Positions 26,926 through 36,439 of a stretch of 64,000 nt of DNA are shown here, piece after piece; position 1 is the stretch's first letter; the number at the start of each line of letters is the position of its first letter. The position numbers were made by a program, and so were the translations under genes. The DNA comes from Halobacillus ihumii. Its GTDB lineage: Bacteria; Bacillota; Bacilli; Bacillales; Halobacillaceae. Where the stretch lies: contig NZ_CACVAO010000001.1 in NCBI RefSeq assembly GCF_902726645.1, positions 4,040,636-4,104,635 of the forward strand. The letters are read 5' to 3'. A model generated the notes under the pieces. That model was not told the origin of the DNA and made no database searches. It saw only the letters and a program-made list of their open reading frames with translations.

Positions 26926-28818
26926 ATGTCAGATGAAGAACTATTAGAGAAACTGCTTCAATTTTCGGAGGTCCTCCATACAAACAATATATTCAGTTCT
27001 GGACTCCGACTCATGGGATGGGTGATTATTCTTTTCCTAAAAAAGATTGTGGATGGTTTAGAAGGTATGGTCAATAATGTGTTAATATTGACGGATTTCT
27101 TTAGAAGCGAACCTGTTCAATCGTTTCTAAATACGATTCAACCAGTCCTGTATATATTACTAGCTTTTTCATTAGCTATGATTGGGTTTAGATTGATTTT
27201 CAATAAAGAAAAAAATCGGGCAGAAATCCCCATGAACATTTTTATATCAGTTATGACCATAACTCTCTTGACATTTGGGATGGGAAAAGTCGATGAATTT
27301 ACTGAGAATGCGATCGATGTTGCCCAGGTTAATCAAGACTCCTTTACGACCTCAGATCGCGTCATTATGGATTATATTACAGATGTTGCCATATATGACG
27401 AAACAGGGTGGCAAACTCCAAAGGTGGAGGAATCCATCCTCATAAATCCGGATAACATTGATAAAATTTCAATTAATGAAACTATTACTAAAGAGTTTGA
27501 AAAGGCAAACGGGGAGCAATTATCAGAACAAGGGAAAAAAATAGTTATGAACAAAGTTGGTTTAGAATCAAACGGAGAAGAAGGTCTAGTCGCATTGGGT
27601 AAAAGTAGTCTATTTGACTTTTTGCCTGAACATTATTATCGCTGGGATGTAGAATGGGTTTCGGCGATTGTGACACTTGGGGTTATGGCTTTTACAATGG
27701 TTCTCATTTCGATTAAGGTGGCGAAACTTTGTTTCGAACTTGGATTTAATCATATTGTTGCGCTTATTATGGCGTATGCTGACATTTCTACCGGTCAGAG
27801 ATTGAAGGAGATTATTAAAAACGTTGGCAGCATATTCGTTTCACTGATTATGATTTTTTTAAGTTTACGTGTCTATATGTATTACACCACCTTTATCAGT
27901 GACAACTTAGAAGGCGTAGGCTATTTAGTAGCCTTGGTGGCTGGCAGTTTGGCTGTGATCGATGGACCAAACATTGTCCAAAAACTCTTTGGTATCGATG
28001 CTGGATTAAAAAATGCCTGGCATGTAGCCATGGGCGGTTATTTGGCATCGAAAACCATTGGTCCACCAGCAAAGAAAGCTGTTGGAACTGTAGCTAGTGG
28101 AGGAACTAGTTCGGTCATGCATTCAGGAGCTAGTGTAGCTGGGGCCCTTGCAGGGTTGGCCGGTAGTAAAGGAAAAGGGTCAGCTCAAAATAATGAAAAG
28201 CCTAGTCCCATTCAAGGGGCAATAGGAAGAGACACAGGAGAGAAACTTGATCAAAAATCTGGAATTACTCCGTCCAATAGGGGCCCTGAACAACAGCCTC
28301 AGCCCTTACAGAAAAACAACCAAAGTCCACAAACGGGTGGAGATTCTTCAATTCCACGGAATCAAGAACAACAGTCGGACTATGTATCTAGTGGCTCCAT
28401 TCCTTCTATTCATGAAGAAATGCGAGGAGAGCGAAAGCAACAATCACCGAATACTAGACCAAAACCTCGTTTACATGAGGAAATGAAACAAAGTAATCGA
28501 CAAGTAGCTGCTTCCATGGAGGCTAAGGAGCCGACAGCCCAACGCTCGACCACTATTCCGTTCGATCAACAGGGGCAAGAAGCTCAACAAGCAACACAGG
28601 GAGACCAATCGAAAACCCCAATCGGTACAGACGATATTCCCATGCCTAATCAGTATCGAACCGAACAGCGCACAATGGGGCAATATATGAAAGATCAGAT
28701 CAGGGATCGATTTAACAACCATCACAAGGTTCAGGGGGCGAAACGCACCTATAACCTATCGCGCAATACAACAGAAAACTGGAGACGTAAAATTCAAAAA
28801 CGCGAACGAGGCTCTTAA
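26926..28818 (+). CDS. VirB6/TrbL-like polytopic membrane protein
   Basis: The 630-residue protein has about seven hydrophobic segments in its first 370 residues (for example VLYILLAFSLAMIGFRLIF, VSAIVTLGVMAFTMVLISI, FVSLIMIFLSLRVYMYY, VGYLVALVAGSLAVI). A glycine/alanine stretch follows, then a long low-complexity tail rich in Q, P, S and N (about 410-600), ending basic. This is the usual architecture of VirB6/TrbL channel proteins in Gram-positive conjugative elements. The ribosome site is GATAGGAG. A hairpin spans its 3' end. Confidence 0.8.
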   Translation: MSDEELLEKLLQFSEVLHTNNIFSSGLRLMGWVIILFLKKIVDGLEGMVNNVLILTDFFRSEPVQSFLNTIQPVLYILLAFSLAMIGFRLIFNKEKNRAEIPMNIFISVMTITLLTFGMGKVDEFTENAIDVAQVNQDSFTTSDRVIMDYITDVAIYDETGWQTPKVEESILINPDNIDKISINETITKEFEKANGEQLSEQGKKIVMNKVGLESNGEEGLVALGKSSLFDFLPEHYYRWDVEWVSAIVTLGVMAFTMVLISIKVAKLCFELGFNHIVALIMAYADISTGQRLKEIIKNVGSIFVSLIMIFLSLRVYMYYTTFISDNLEGVGYLVALVAGSLAVIDGPNIVQKLFGIDAGLKNAWHVAMGGYLASKTIGPPAKKAVGTVASGGTSSVMHSGASVAGALAGLAGSKGKGSAQNNEKPSPIQGAIGRDTGEKLDQKSGITPSNRGPEQQPQPLQKNNQSPQTGGDSSIPRNQEQQSDYVSSGSIPSIHEEMRGERKQQSPNTRPKPRLHEEMKQSNRQVAASMEAKEPTAQRSTTIPFDQQGQEAQQATQGDQSKTPIGTDDIPMPNQYRTEQRTMGQYMKDQIRDRFNNHHKVQGAKRTYNLSRNTTENWRRKIQKRERGS

Positions 28819-28837
28819 CCTTGTTGGCGTTTTTGTT
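28793..28837 (+). terminator. Possible attenuator at the end of the VirB6-like gene
   Basis: CAAAAACGC near 28796 pairs with GCGTTTTTG (28828-28836), followed by TTTTGG. The 5' arm is inside the coding sequence, so read-through rather than full termination is likely. Confidence 0.4.
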
Positions 28838-28856
28838 TTGGAAAGGAGAAGATACG

Positions 28857-29159
28857 TTGCATTATAAAATTCCTTCTGAAATCGGAAGTGAACTAAAGAT
28901 TAATCGTCTGTTCTACTTGACGGATTTACTTGTGGTGTTAATTCTTGGAGGGGTCGGTTTTACCTTGCGTTATGTCGTGCATCCCACTTTGATTTGGTAT
29001 TACGCGACCTTTTGGATCATCTTGATGATGACCTGGCTTGTCCGGCCAAAGTCAAACCCGAAAATGCGAATGGTGAAAGCATTGGGATTAGCTGTGTTTC
29101 GAGATCGTATCACCTATTGTTCTATGGATACAGAAGAAAAAGAGAAAGGGGAGTCCTAA
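28857..29159 (+). CDS. PrgI/DUF5592-like small membrane protein of the transfer apparatus
   Basis: The 100-residue protein begins MHYKIPSEIGSELKINRLFY and has two adjacent membrane helices (DLLVVLILGGVGFTLRYVV, LIWYYATFWIILMMTWLV), then a basic tail with NPKMRMVKA. This matches the VirB3-like PrgI/DUF5592 family found immediately before VirB4 in Gram-positive conjugation modules. An open frame runs back to 28821, but the TTG at 28857 follows AAAGGAG at eight bases. The stop abuts the next ATG. Confidence 0.78.
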   Translation: MHYKIPSEIGSELKINRLFYLTDLLVVLILGGVGFTLRYVVHPTLIWYYATFWIILMMTWLVRPKSNPKMRMVKALGLAVFRDRITYCSMDTEEKEKGES

Positions 29160-29807
29160 ATGACCTTCTCTGAAGAGCATGAAGAACAGCAGGCTCTCTT
29201 CGATGAACAGCTTTTCAAGAAACGAAAAAAGAAACATAAAGGGTCAAAGTCTCGGAAGAAGAAGCGATCGAAGGCCAAAGCGTCTATTGCTGAAATTATA
29301 CCGATTCGGGACATGACAGATGATGGGGCTTTTCAACTTCAAGAGGATGAAGGTTATATGGATATGATGCAGTTGCAAAGCAAGGATATCTACTCTCCTT
29401 CTATGGATGAAACAGAATACGACATCATGATGATGGCCAAGTTTTTTCAATCCTACGCTGCCGACATCAAAATTGTGTCGATGAACTTCCCCGTTGATAT
29501 GCAACGACAGCTTGACGCAGTGGACCGTAGGATCAAACAGAATACTTCTCCCTTATATGAACGCTTTCTCCTGAGGAAACGCGATGAATTAGGCTTCTTA
29601 GAACAACACCGAACAAATCGGGAGTTCTATTTATTTATCTACGCCTCAAGCCTAAAGCAGTTATCAGAATACCGGAAAAACTGTCAACGTTATCTGGGGC
29701 GGGTCGCTCCCTTACGTTCCTTAACGGAAGAGAAGAAACTTGATTTGCTTTATAAGCTGTATAACCAAAATTCCAAGCTTGAAAAAAGGGGTAGGAGCCA
29801 TGTTTAA
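29160..29807 (+). CDS. VirB4-accessory/N-terminal-domain-like protein
   Basis: The 215-residue soluble protein has a very basic N-terminal region (KKRKKKHKGSKSRKKKRSKAK), then a mixed domain containing IAEIIPIRDMTDDGAF and SYAADIKIVSMNFPVDMQ. Those segments resemble the N-terminal part of VirB4/TrbE proteins that here appears as a separate polypeptide. It starts directly after the previous stop and overlaps the VirB4 start by 8 bases, so the two are translationally coupled. The assignment is inference from position and this partial resemblance. Confidence 0.7.
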   Translation: MTFSEEHEEQQALFDEQLFKKRKKKHKGSKSRKKKRSKAKASIAEIIPIRDMTDDGAFQLQEDEGYMDMMQLQSKDIYSPSMDETEYDIMMMAKFFQSYAADIKIVSMNFPVDMQRQLDAVDRRIKQNTSPLYERFLLRKRDELGFLEQHRTNREFYLFIYASSLKQLSEYRKNCQRYLGRVAPLRSLTEEKKLDLLYKLYNQNSKLEKRGRSHV

Positions 29808-31722
29808 ATTTTTGCAACCCAAAACAGATCAAGAACAAATAACGTCTAAGGGCTACAATCCGTACTTACTCGCTCATATCCAACCGCAAGGAGGGATCAA
29901 CTTCCAGGAGTCTCTTATACGAAAGGGGGATGGGTATGAGGCATGTGTCCATGTATATGCTTTTCCTAAAAATGTATCGGACTTCTGGTTAGAGCCGATC
30001 TTCAATATGGAGAATGTGATTACAACTATGGATATTGTGTCGGACGACCGATACAAAATTCGCGATGGGTTAAACAAAGGGATGGCTGAACAAAGCTCTC
30101 GAATCATCAATGAAAAGGACAATGCTGGTATCATCGAAGCCCAAAACAATTACGACGATTTACGAGAACTCTACAATCAGGTGTCAGAACAAGGGGAAAT
30201 CGTAAAGCGTGTACACCTCCGCCATTATGTGAGTGCCCCAACAAAGGTTGAATTAGAAGATAAAGTGAAGGCCGTTCTATCAACCTTGCAAGATGAGAAT
30301 TTTCGGGGATCGATTTTCTTAAATGAACAAGAGTACGAATGGAAAGCTCTTCTTTCAAGTTATGACAACCAGTCCGCGTATCGCAACAAACGGGTAGGTC
30401 AACCTATCCCAGCTTTAGGATTAGCTGGTGGTTTTCCTTTTCACTTTACGAGTTTACATGACCCTTACGGAACGTTTTATGGAACAACATTGACCGGTGG
30501 TAACGTCGTATTTGATTTGTTTCACCGTGATAACCAGCGCAAAAGTTATAACGGTGTCATGGTAGGGGCCATGGGTGCTGGGAAGTCAACTACGCTCAAG
30601 AAAATCATGCTGGATAATGCCATTAAAGGATATAAAGTAAGAACCTTCGACGTAACAGGCGAATTTGCGGAACTAACGGAAGCTTTGGGTGGAAAACAAA
30701 TTGCCTTAGATGGATCCGACGGAGTGATTAATCCATTACAGGTGTATCGAACGGCTGAAGATGAAACGACATCATTTACACAGCACTTATCCAAACTGAC
30801 GACGTTCTATAAGTTTTTGGCCCCGGAAGCCAATGATAGTGAACTAAAAGAGTATGAGAATCTATTAAGGCAACTCTATGAAACTAATGGACTTTGGAAC
30901 GAGAATGGGAGTTCAAATATCACACAGCGACCGGTCCACCATTATCCGATCTTTTCTGATTTCCTTACCTTTATTGAAGATCAATTATATGAGGACATTA
31001 GCGAAGGGAAGCAATGGGAACAGGTGAGTCCAGAACGAAAAAGACGTCTCGAAAGCATTGAGTTAAATATCCGTAATCTTGTCGAAACGTACGCTCACTT
31101 GTTCAATGGTACCTCTACCGTTGAACATTTTAATGAACAACAAGTCGTTACCTTCACGCTCCGCGGTTTATCGCAAATGCGTGCGGAGGTCTTTCAGGCT
31201 CAATTGTTTAATGTGTTGAATCTCCTTTGGGATTCGATGCTTACGAATGGCGCCCCTCAGTTTGAGGCATACAACCGGGGCGAGTTGGCCTTTGAAGATG
31301 CAGTTCGTTATTTGATTTTAATGGACGAAGCCCATCACATCATTAATACAAAAAAGAAAAGTGAAAGTGCTCTTGAATTTCTCACGAAATTTAGCCGTGA
31401 GGCTAGAAAATATTTTGGCAGTTTGTTGTACGCGAGTCACACGATTCGCGACTTTGTGCCGGAGGGATCCGATCAAGGCATGGTAGAAGAGATTAAGAAG
31501 CTCTTCGAACTAACGCAATACAAAGTTATTATGCAGCAGGACAGTAACAACTTAGAGATGATGCAGCAAATCTTCGCCGGCCAATTAAGCCAGAGTGAGT
31601 TGCATGATATTCCGTATTTGCAGACAGGAGATACGATGCTGAGCATCCGAGCCGTGGAAAATATTCGCTTTAACGTGGAGGTATCGGATGAAGAGCTCGC
31701 TTTATTCGGAGGAGGTGCCTAA
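29800..31722 (+). CDS. virB4: VirB4/TrbE-type conjugation ATPase
   Basis: This is the motor ATPase of the type IV secretion channel. The 640-residue product has Walker A GAMGAGKST (256-264), the FDVTGEFAELTEALGG strand, Walker B YLILMDEAHHI and an arginine-containing C-terminal region (FSREARKYFGSLLYASHT). The ATG at 29800 follows GGGGTAGGAG and overlaps the end of the preceding gene. An open frame to 29740 exists but would overlap further. It lacks the N-terminal segment that longer VirB4 proteins have; the upstream 215-residue gene may supply it. Confidence 0.93.
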   Translation: MFKFLQPKTDQEQITSKGYNPYLLAHIQPQGGINFQESLIRKGDGYEACVHVYAFPKNVSDFWLEPIFNMENVITTMDIVSDDRYKIRDGLNKGMAEQSSRIINEKDNAGIIEAQNNYDDLRELYNQVSEQGEIVKRVHLRHYVSAPTKVELEDKVKAVLSTLQDENFRGSIFLNEQEYEWKALLSSYDNQSAYRNKRVGQPIPALGLAGGFPFHFTSLHDPYGTFYGTTLTGGNVVFDLFHRDNQRKSYNGVMVGAMGAGKSTTLKKIMLDNAIKGYKVRTFDVTGEFAELTEALGGKQIALDGSDGVINPLQVYRTAEDETTSFTQHLSKLTTFYKFLAPEANDSELKEYENLLRQLYETNGLWNENGSSNITQRPVHHYPIFSDFLTFIEDQLYEDISEGKQWEQVSPERKRRLESIELNIRNLVETYAHLFNGTSTVEHFNEQQVVTFTLRGLSQMRAEVFQAQLFNVLNLLWDSMLTNGAPQFEAYNRGELAFEDAVRYLILMDEAHHIINTKKKSESALEFLTKFSREARKYFGSLLYASHTIRDFVPEGSDQGMVEEIKKLFELTQYKVIMQQDSNNLEMMQQIFAGQLSQSELHDIPYLQTGDTMLSIRAVENIRFNVEVSDEELALFGGGA

Positions 31723-31725
31723 CTA

Positions 31726-32826
31726 ATGCCTTGGTCGTTAGTACTGGGGCTTATACCTCGAAAAGTATGGCTCTGGTTAATTGGTTTTATAACAGCTATC
31801 TTTCTCCTTCAAATGGTTTTATATGCTTCAGCTATCGCCACGTTAATCGGCTATCAAAAGAGTAGTGAAAGTGAAGATGTTCAATCGGTCGACGTGGTGA
31901 ATGGAACCGCACAGGTTTCAGCAGCTGTGGAGCGTTACCGCCCTTTATTTGAAAAGTATGCAGTCAAATATGGGGTAGCCGATTACGTGGAGCTGTTACT
32001 GGCCAAGACCATGCAGGAATCTGGTGGAAGGCTTGACGATGTGATGCAGGCCAGTGAATCCTTAGGTTTGCCACCAAATACGATTGATGACCCCGAACGA
32101 AGCATTAAAGTCGGGGTTCAATATTTTGCAGATATGTTAAAGAAAGCTGGCGGTGATGTGAAGTTAGCCCTTCAAGCGTATAACTTTGGAGGAGGATTTA
32201 TTGATTACGTTAAAGAGCACAATCACAGGGAGTACAGCATGGACATAGCGATTGAATTTTCTCAGATGAAATACCAAGAGTTGAAGCAAACAGGCATGTA
32301 TTCATGTATTACTCCGGAGGCAGCTGCCCTTCAAGCTTGTTACGGCGATATTGGGTATGTAGAAGCTGTTTTAAGTTACCTGAAAGGAGGAGTTGTTGAA
32401 GGAGATGTCCGACCATCGGGAGATTGGGTTCTGCCGATTGCAGGAGCATTAAAACAGACATCAGATTACGGGATGCGGAAGGATCCTTTCAATGGAACAT
32501 CGACAATGCACCGGGGGATGGACTTTGCATGTACGAACGCAGTGACCCCAATCCAAAGCGTTGATAACGGTCGAGTAGTAAGAGTCAGTAATGGAGGAAC
32601 AGGGTACGGAAACAGCGTGATTATCAAACACCAAGATGACTTATTTAGTCACTATGCGCATCTTTATTCTGTGGATGTAGATCAAGGGGAGGTGGTTCAA
32701 AAGAGTGAAGAAATAGGGAAGTGTGGGACCACTGGAAACTCGACTGGACCTCACCTGCACTTTGAGGTGTTAACGAAAAATCAGTATCGAACCGATGTGG
32801 ATCCGGCTCCATACCTTGATCTGTAA
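31726..32826 (+). CDS. Bifunctional cell-wall hydrolase (lytic transglycosylase/muramidase plus M23 peptidase)
   Basis: The enzyme opens the peptidoglycan for the mating channel (VirB1 role). The 366-residue protein has one N-terminal membrane helix (about 15-42) and a CwlT-like glycan-cleaving domain with the catalytic glutamate in AKTMQESGG (E98) and ALQAYNFGGG. A C-terminal LytM/M23 zinc peptidase domain follows, with H262-x3-D266 (HRGMD) and the HLH motif at 343-345. In CwlT of ICEBs1 the second domain is NlpC/P60; here it is M23. It starts three bases after virB4. Confidence 0.92.
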   Translation: MPWSLVLGLIPRKVWLWLIGFITAIFLLQMVLYASAIATLIGYQKSSESEDVQSVDVVNGTAQVSAAVERYRPLFEKYAVKYGVADYVELLLAKTMQESGGRLDDVMQASESLGLPPNTIDDPERSIKVGVQYFADMLKKAGGDVKLALQAYNFGGGFIDYVKEHNHREYSMDIAIEFSQMKYQELKQTGMYSCITPEAAALQACYGDIGYVEAVLSYLKGGVVEGDVRPSGDWVLPIAGALKQTSDYGMRKDPFNGTSTMHRGMDFACTNAVTPIQSVDNGRVVRVSNGGTGYGNSVIIKHQDDLFSHYAHLYSVDVDQGEVVQKSEEIGKCGTTGNSTGPHLHFEVLTKNQYRTDVDPAPYLDL

Positions 32827-32853
32827 ACAAGTTGTATACAGGGAGGGATATGA

Positions 32854-33417
32854 ATGAATAAACGAGTCTTGTTTGGTTTGTTTCTTGGCTTTTTAATCGC
32901 TGTTACGGGGTTTAACGTGTATGCCCAAACCAACGCATCAAACGATGAACTACAAGCCAAAGTCAAGCAATTGCAAGCTAATAAGCAACAGATCTTAAAA
33001 GAAAATCAGGAGCTGAAGCAGACTCTCCAACGACAACATCCAGCCAAAATTCAAGCCCGCCACCGTACATTAGTGGATCAGGTATCTGCGTTTGTTGAAA
33101 CAGCTTTTGTGCACAGCAAAGAGACCTATCAGGAACGAAAAAAGCAAGCTCAATCGATCATGAGTGATGAGCTGATCAACACATTTTTTCCTACAGAAAC
33201 CTATAGGGGGAAAACGAATACGAGCATAGATCATGTTCAGCTATTTATTGAAACGGGCAACCTAACTAGCAACCATGCAACGGTCCTGGTTCGGTTCTAT
33301 CACACTCTTCATTCTTTACAGAATGATCAAGAACAAGTGTCGGACGTGTTTTTAGAAATAGACGTCCAAAAGCAAGATGGGCGATGGAGAGTGGTGGACT
33401 TTAAGCAAGCCACGTAG
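32854..33417 (+). CDS. Membrane-anchored VirB8/TcpC-like transfer protein
   Basis: The 187-residue protein has an N-terminal signal or anchor helix (VLFGLFLGFLIAVTGFNVYA), a short coiled coil (DELQAKVKQLQANKQQ) and an extracellular domain with strand pattern DHVQLFIETGNL, TVLVRFYHTLHS, DVFLEIDVQKQDGRWRVVDF. That pattern fits an NTF2-like fold as in VirB8/TcpC. The family assignment is inferred from topology and strand order. GGGAGGGATATGA precedes the ATG. Confidence 0.68.
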   Translation: MNKRVLFGLFLGFLIAVTGFNVYAQTNASNDELQAKVKQLQANKQQILKENQELKQTLQRQHPAKIQARHRTLVDQVSAFVETAFVHSKETYQERKKQAQSIMSDELINTFFPTETYRGKTNTSIDHVQLFIETGNLTSNHATVLVRFYHTLHSLQNDQEQVSDVFLEIDVQKQDGRWRVVDFKQAT

Positions 33418-33429
33418 GAGGGGAAATAA

Positions 33430-34293
33430 ATGAAAAAACAGAGGAATGTGGTCACAGAAAACACATCGAAAATGTATTTAATGGGGTTAAGTATCATGAC
33501 GGCGACACTTCTCTTTTTCTTATGTTCTGGATTTATATGGGGAGACCAACATCATGGGCAAATTCAGCAAACCCCCCTGAATAAACAGATCAACTTGAAA
33601 GGATCTGGGGACATGATTATTGAGAATTGGACCTATAATCCGAACCATCAACTTATGATTGTTACTCTGAATATAGATCAATCTACGGATCTATTAGAGG
33701 ATCCATTGACCTTTGTTGCACAAGAGAAGGCTAATCCTCAACGAAAGATTCCGACGACAGTTGAGTACCATGAAGAAGGTCAATATGTAGTTAGTATTCA
33801 AGACGTAAGTCCCTCTTTCGAGGTGATGGCTTTAGACATTTACAAGCACAAAGAAAAGGATGAGGTGCTTCTTGGTGATCCTCCACAGGAACTGAAGGGA
33901 GATGAAGAAGTCAAAGAATTAGCACGTATCTATACCGATCAACGGAAAGTTCAAACCGATCCAACATTGACCATTCAAATGGAACAAGAATATGAATTAG
34001 CTGCTTTAACAAGAAATATCAAACAGGCTAAACAAACCATTCAAGATAAGGAAAAGCAAATTCAAAGAATCGAACAAAAACTAATTGATCTGAATCAAAA
34101 ACTAGTGGAATTAGAATCAGACCGACTGTATGAAACGGGCGAAGAAAAGGAGCAAACCAATACAAGAATTCAACAAATAGAAAATGAAAAAAAGAGACTC
34201 AATAGAGAGGCCGCAGAGAACGAAGCGACTACTCAAACTATAAAGGAGAAGCTTAAGATGTTAAAAGAAAAACGAGACATGATTGATAGCTAA
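33430..34293 (+). CDS. Membrane-anchored coiled-coil protein of the transfer operon
   Basis: The 287-residue protein has one N-terminal membrane helix (MYLMGLSIMTATLLFFLCSGFI begins at about 15), a beta-rich extracellular domain (about 50-155) and a long C-terminal coiled coil (about 185-285: TIQDKEKQIQRIEQKLIDL, TNTRIQQIENEKKRL). No family is recognised. GTAGGAGGGG precedes the ATG. It is the last gene before the candidate oriT and relaxase operon. Confidence 0.72.
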   Translation: MKKQRNVVTENTSKMYLMGLSIMTATLLFFLCSGFIWGDQHHGQIQQTPLNKQINLKGSGDMIIENWTYNPNHQLMIVTLNIDQSTDLLEDPLTFVAQEKANPQRKIPTTVEYHEEGQYVVSIQDVSPSFEVMALDIYKHKEKDEVLLGDPPQELKGDEEVKELARIYTDQRKVQTDPTLTIQMEQEYELAALTRNIKQAKQTIQDKEKQIQRIEQKLIDLNQKLVELESDRLYETGEEKEQTNTRIQQIENEKKRLNREAAENEATTQTIKEKLKMLKEKRDMIDS

Positions 34294-34543
34294 AATCGAA
34301 AAAAATGAGAAAAAGCATCAACACAAGGACTACACATCCCCTGTGCAGGGACCACACACCAAAGCTGGAACACGAAGGTTTGTGCCTGTTTTGGCAACAC
34401 AGTGACCGCACATTTGGGGATTTTCTTGTGCCCTCGTTTTGCCCGGCTCTGCCGGGATTCACACGCCAAGTGGGAACAAAAACCCCTTATGCTCTTCTCT
34501 TTATTCACTAGTTTTAGGACCTTAATCAAAAGGAGGGACTTTC
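34294..34543 (+). other. Candidate origin of transfer (oriT)
   Basis: This 250-base gap without a credible gene sits directly upstream of the ribbon-helix-helix and relaxase genes. It holds several short hairpins: CCCTGTGCAGGG near 34339, an imperfect TGTGCC...GGCAACA pair near 34381-34402, and GCCCGGC-TCT-GCCGGG near 34440-34455. An asymmetrical stretch rich in CACA/GTG words lies among them. Location and structure fit oriT, but no nick-site consensus was identified. Confidence 0.45.
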
Positions 34544-34801
34544 ATGGAAATAAGAATTCGGTATATGGATCCGAAAACCGTTCAACGAATTGACGAGCTC
34601 GCGAAGGAAAAAGGATTAAGTCGGCAAGAGTTTTTACATGCTCAATTGCAACAGTTAGCTGTCTTTCAAGAAGAAAATCATCGGGAACAAAGGCTGCAGC
34701 AGTTAGTCGATCGAAACATTCAAACCATGGCCCATTGTTATACAGCAATTCGAGAAATGAATGAGTTCTTACATTTTGATGAACCAGGTGAGGACGTATG
34801 A
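34544..34801 (+). CDS. Ribbon-helix-helix relaxosome accessory protein
   Basis: The 85-residue protein begins MEIRIRYMDPKTVQRIDELA, a strand followed by KGLSRQEFLHAQLQQLA, the pattern of RHH/CopG DNA-binding proteins. A C-terminal helix follows. AAAGGAGGG precedes the ATG, and the stop overlaps the relaxase start (ATGA). It most likely binds the adjacent oriT and helps the relaxase. Confidence 0.85.
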   Translation: MEIRIRYMDPKTVQRIDELAKEKGLSRQEFLHAQLQQLAVFQEENHREQRLQQLVDRNIQTMAHCYTAIREMNEFLHFDEPGEDV

Positions 34802-35961
34802 CTGAATCTGTTACTCCGGGAGTAGTCTTAAAAACAAAATTCGTGACAGCCAATAAAAAAGGATTCCAAGATTATGTACAGTACGTCGATCGTGAAGAAG
34901 CAAAAGATAAAGGGGAAGCTCATCGGTCCATGTTTAGTTTATATAATCACTATATGGACGACCCGGATAAAACATCTGCTTTGTTTACTCAGCAATCAGA
35001 CCATTTATCGGTGGAAGGAAAACGGGGTATTAAATCATTGTTTGAACAGGCTCAAAAGAAGAACAGTATCATGTGGCAGGACGTCATTACCTTTGATAAT
35101 GATTGGCTTCAAAAAAGAGGCGTTTATGATTCAAAAACGCACACCTTAGATGAAGACGCTTTGAAGCAAGTGACAAGAAAATCCATGCAGGCGATGATAA
35201 AAAAAGAAGGGTTACAAGAAAGTGCTATCTGGTCGGCGGCCATCCACTATAACACCGATAACATTCATATTCATGTAGCAACGGTCGAACCGAATCCGAC
35301 TCGTGATCGTGGAAAGCGAAAACCGAAAACTTTAGACGCGATGAAAAGTGAAGTGGTCAATGGATTGTTAGATCGAACGCAAGAACGGAACCAAATTAAC
35401 GCTTTGATCCGTGAGCATATGGTGAATGGAAAGAAAGATAATAGCAGCATGAAATGGAGCAATAGAGAGATGAAACCTTTGTTCCTCGAAGTGTATAATC
35501 ACTTGCCTAAGGATAAGCGACAATGGCACTATGGCTATCAGACTTTAAATCCTCTTCGATCAAAAATTGATGAACTAACAACAAGGTACTTAAATAAGTA
35601 TCACCCCAAAGATATGAAGCGGCTACATGATATATTGGATCAAGAAGTGAGTGAATTAAAACGAGCCTATGGGGATGGACCTAAAGATAAAAAGCGCTAT
35701 CAGCATTACAAACAAAACAAGTTGGGTGAGCTCTATAAACGGATGGGCAATGCATTCTTACAAGAAATGAAACGGTACGATCACCAGCAGTATCCTAGAC
35801 AAACTACCAATACAAATGCTCCTTATAAGTCCATGCCTTCAGGTATTCATTTGCAACGTTCCCTAAGAAGCATTCAGCGCTCAATGGGACAAACCTATGA
35901 TCAGTTTATCAATGACTTGGATCATCAAAAGTTGGAACGAGAAATCGAAAGGGAAAGGTAG
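34798..35961 (+). CDS. MobP2/MobL-type relaxase
   Basis: The relaxase nicks oriT and pilots the strand into the recipient. The 387-residue protein has an N-terminal motif with tyrosines (KGFQDYVQYVDREEA), the metal-binding histidines in NIHIHVATVEP (H157, H159) and a basic C-terminal region. Long helical linkers and the FVTANKKGFQDYV start resemble MOBL relaxases such as that of pLS20. It is translationally coupled to the RHH gene, directly after the candidate oriT. Confidence 0.88.
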   Translation: MTESVTPGVVLKTKFVTANKKGFQDYVQYVDREEAKDKGEAHRSMFSLYNHYMDDPDKTSALFTQQSDHLSVEGKRGIKSLFEQAQKKNSIMWQDVITFDNDWLQKRGVYDSKTHTLDEDALKQVTRKSMQAMIKKEGLQESAIWSAAIHYNTDNIHIHVATVEPNPTRDRGKRKPKTLDAMKSEVVNGLLDRTQERNQINALIREHMVNGKKDNSSMKWSNREMKPLFLEVYNHLPKDKRQWHYGYQTLNPLRSKIDELTTRYLNKYHPKDMKRLHDILDQEVSELKRAYGDGPKDKKRYQHYKQNKLGELYKRMGNAFLQEMKRYDHQQYPRQTTNTNAPYKSMPSGIHLQRSLRSIQRSMGQTYDQFINDLDHQKLEREIERER

Positions 35962-35971
35962 GGGTACATGA

Positions 35972-36379
35972 ATGAGAAGGCGTCAAAATATCACGCTTCA
36001 TGAAGAGACGATATCGTTAATCAAAGAGTATCAGGGACAGCATCATATTCGTTATCCTGGTGAAGCTTTAGACCGAATGATTGAGGAATGGGAAGCTCAG
36101 CAAGCGAAGGACCATTCCCAAGAATACCTCCTAAGTTTAATGGCCCAACGCTTTCAAGAAGTGTTTTCAGAAGAGATGAAACGGCTGCGTTTAGCGGCCA
36201 ATCGTAGTGATAAAAATACGCAGGTGCTTCTTGAATTAATGAATGGTTTTGCGATGGATCAAAACTTAGAAAGCTGTGTTACGACACCGATCTTTGAGAG
36301 CCAAGCGATGAAGGATGCGAGACAAGCAGTAGAAGAAAGAATCGGTCATCAGCGTCAAAAAAGAATAAGTGCAACATAG
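35972..36379 (+). CDS. Hypothetical protein with RHH-like N-terminus
   Basis: The 135-residue protein begins RRRQNITLHEETISLIKEYQ, resembling a ribbon-helix-helix segment, followed by a long helical region (EYLLSLMAQRFQEVFSEEMK) and a charged tail. It could be a second mobilisation accessory or a regulator. It follows the relaxase by 10 bases. Confidence 0.65.
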   Translation: MRRRQNITLHEETISLIKEYQGQHHIRYPGEALDRMIEEWEAQQAKDHSQEYLLSLMAQRFQEVFSEEMKRLRLAANRSDKNTQVLLELMNGFAMDQNLESCVTTPIFESQAMKDARQAVEERIGHQRQKRISAT

Positions 36380-36439
36380 ACACAATCAGCATCAATCTAA
36401 TGGTATTCGTGAAGAATTATCAATAAAGGAGATGAACGG

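Noticed and set aside
34294..34543. Short overlapping frames on both strands upstream of the relaxase
   Set aside because: They lack ribosome sites and cover a hairpin-rich segment better explained as oriT.
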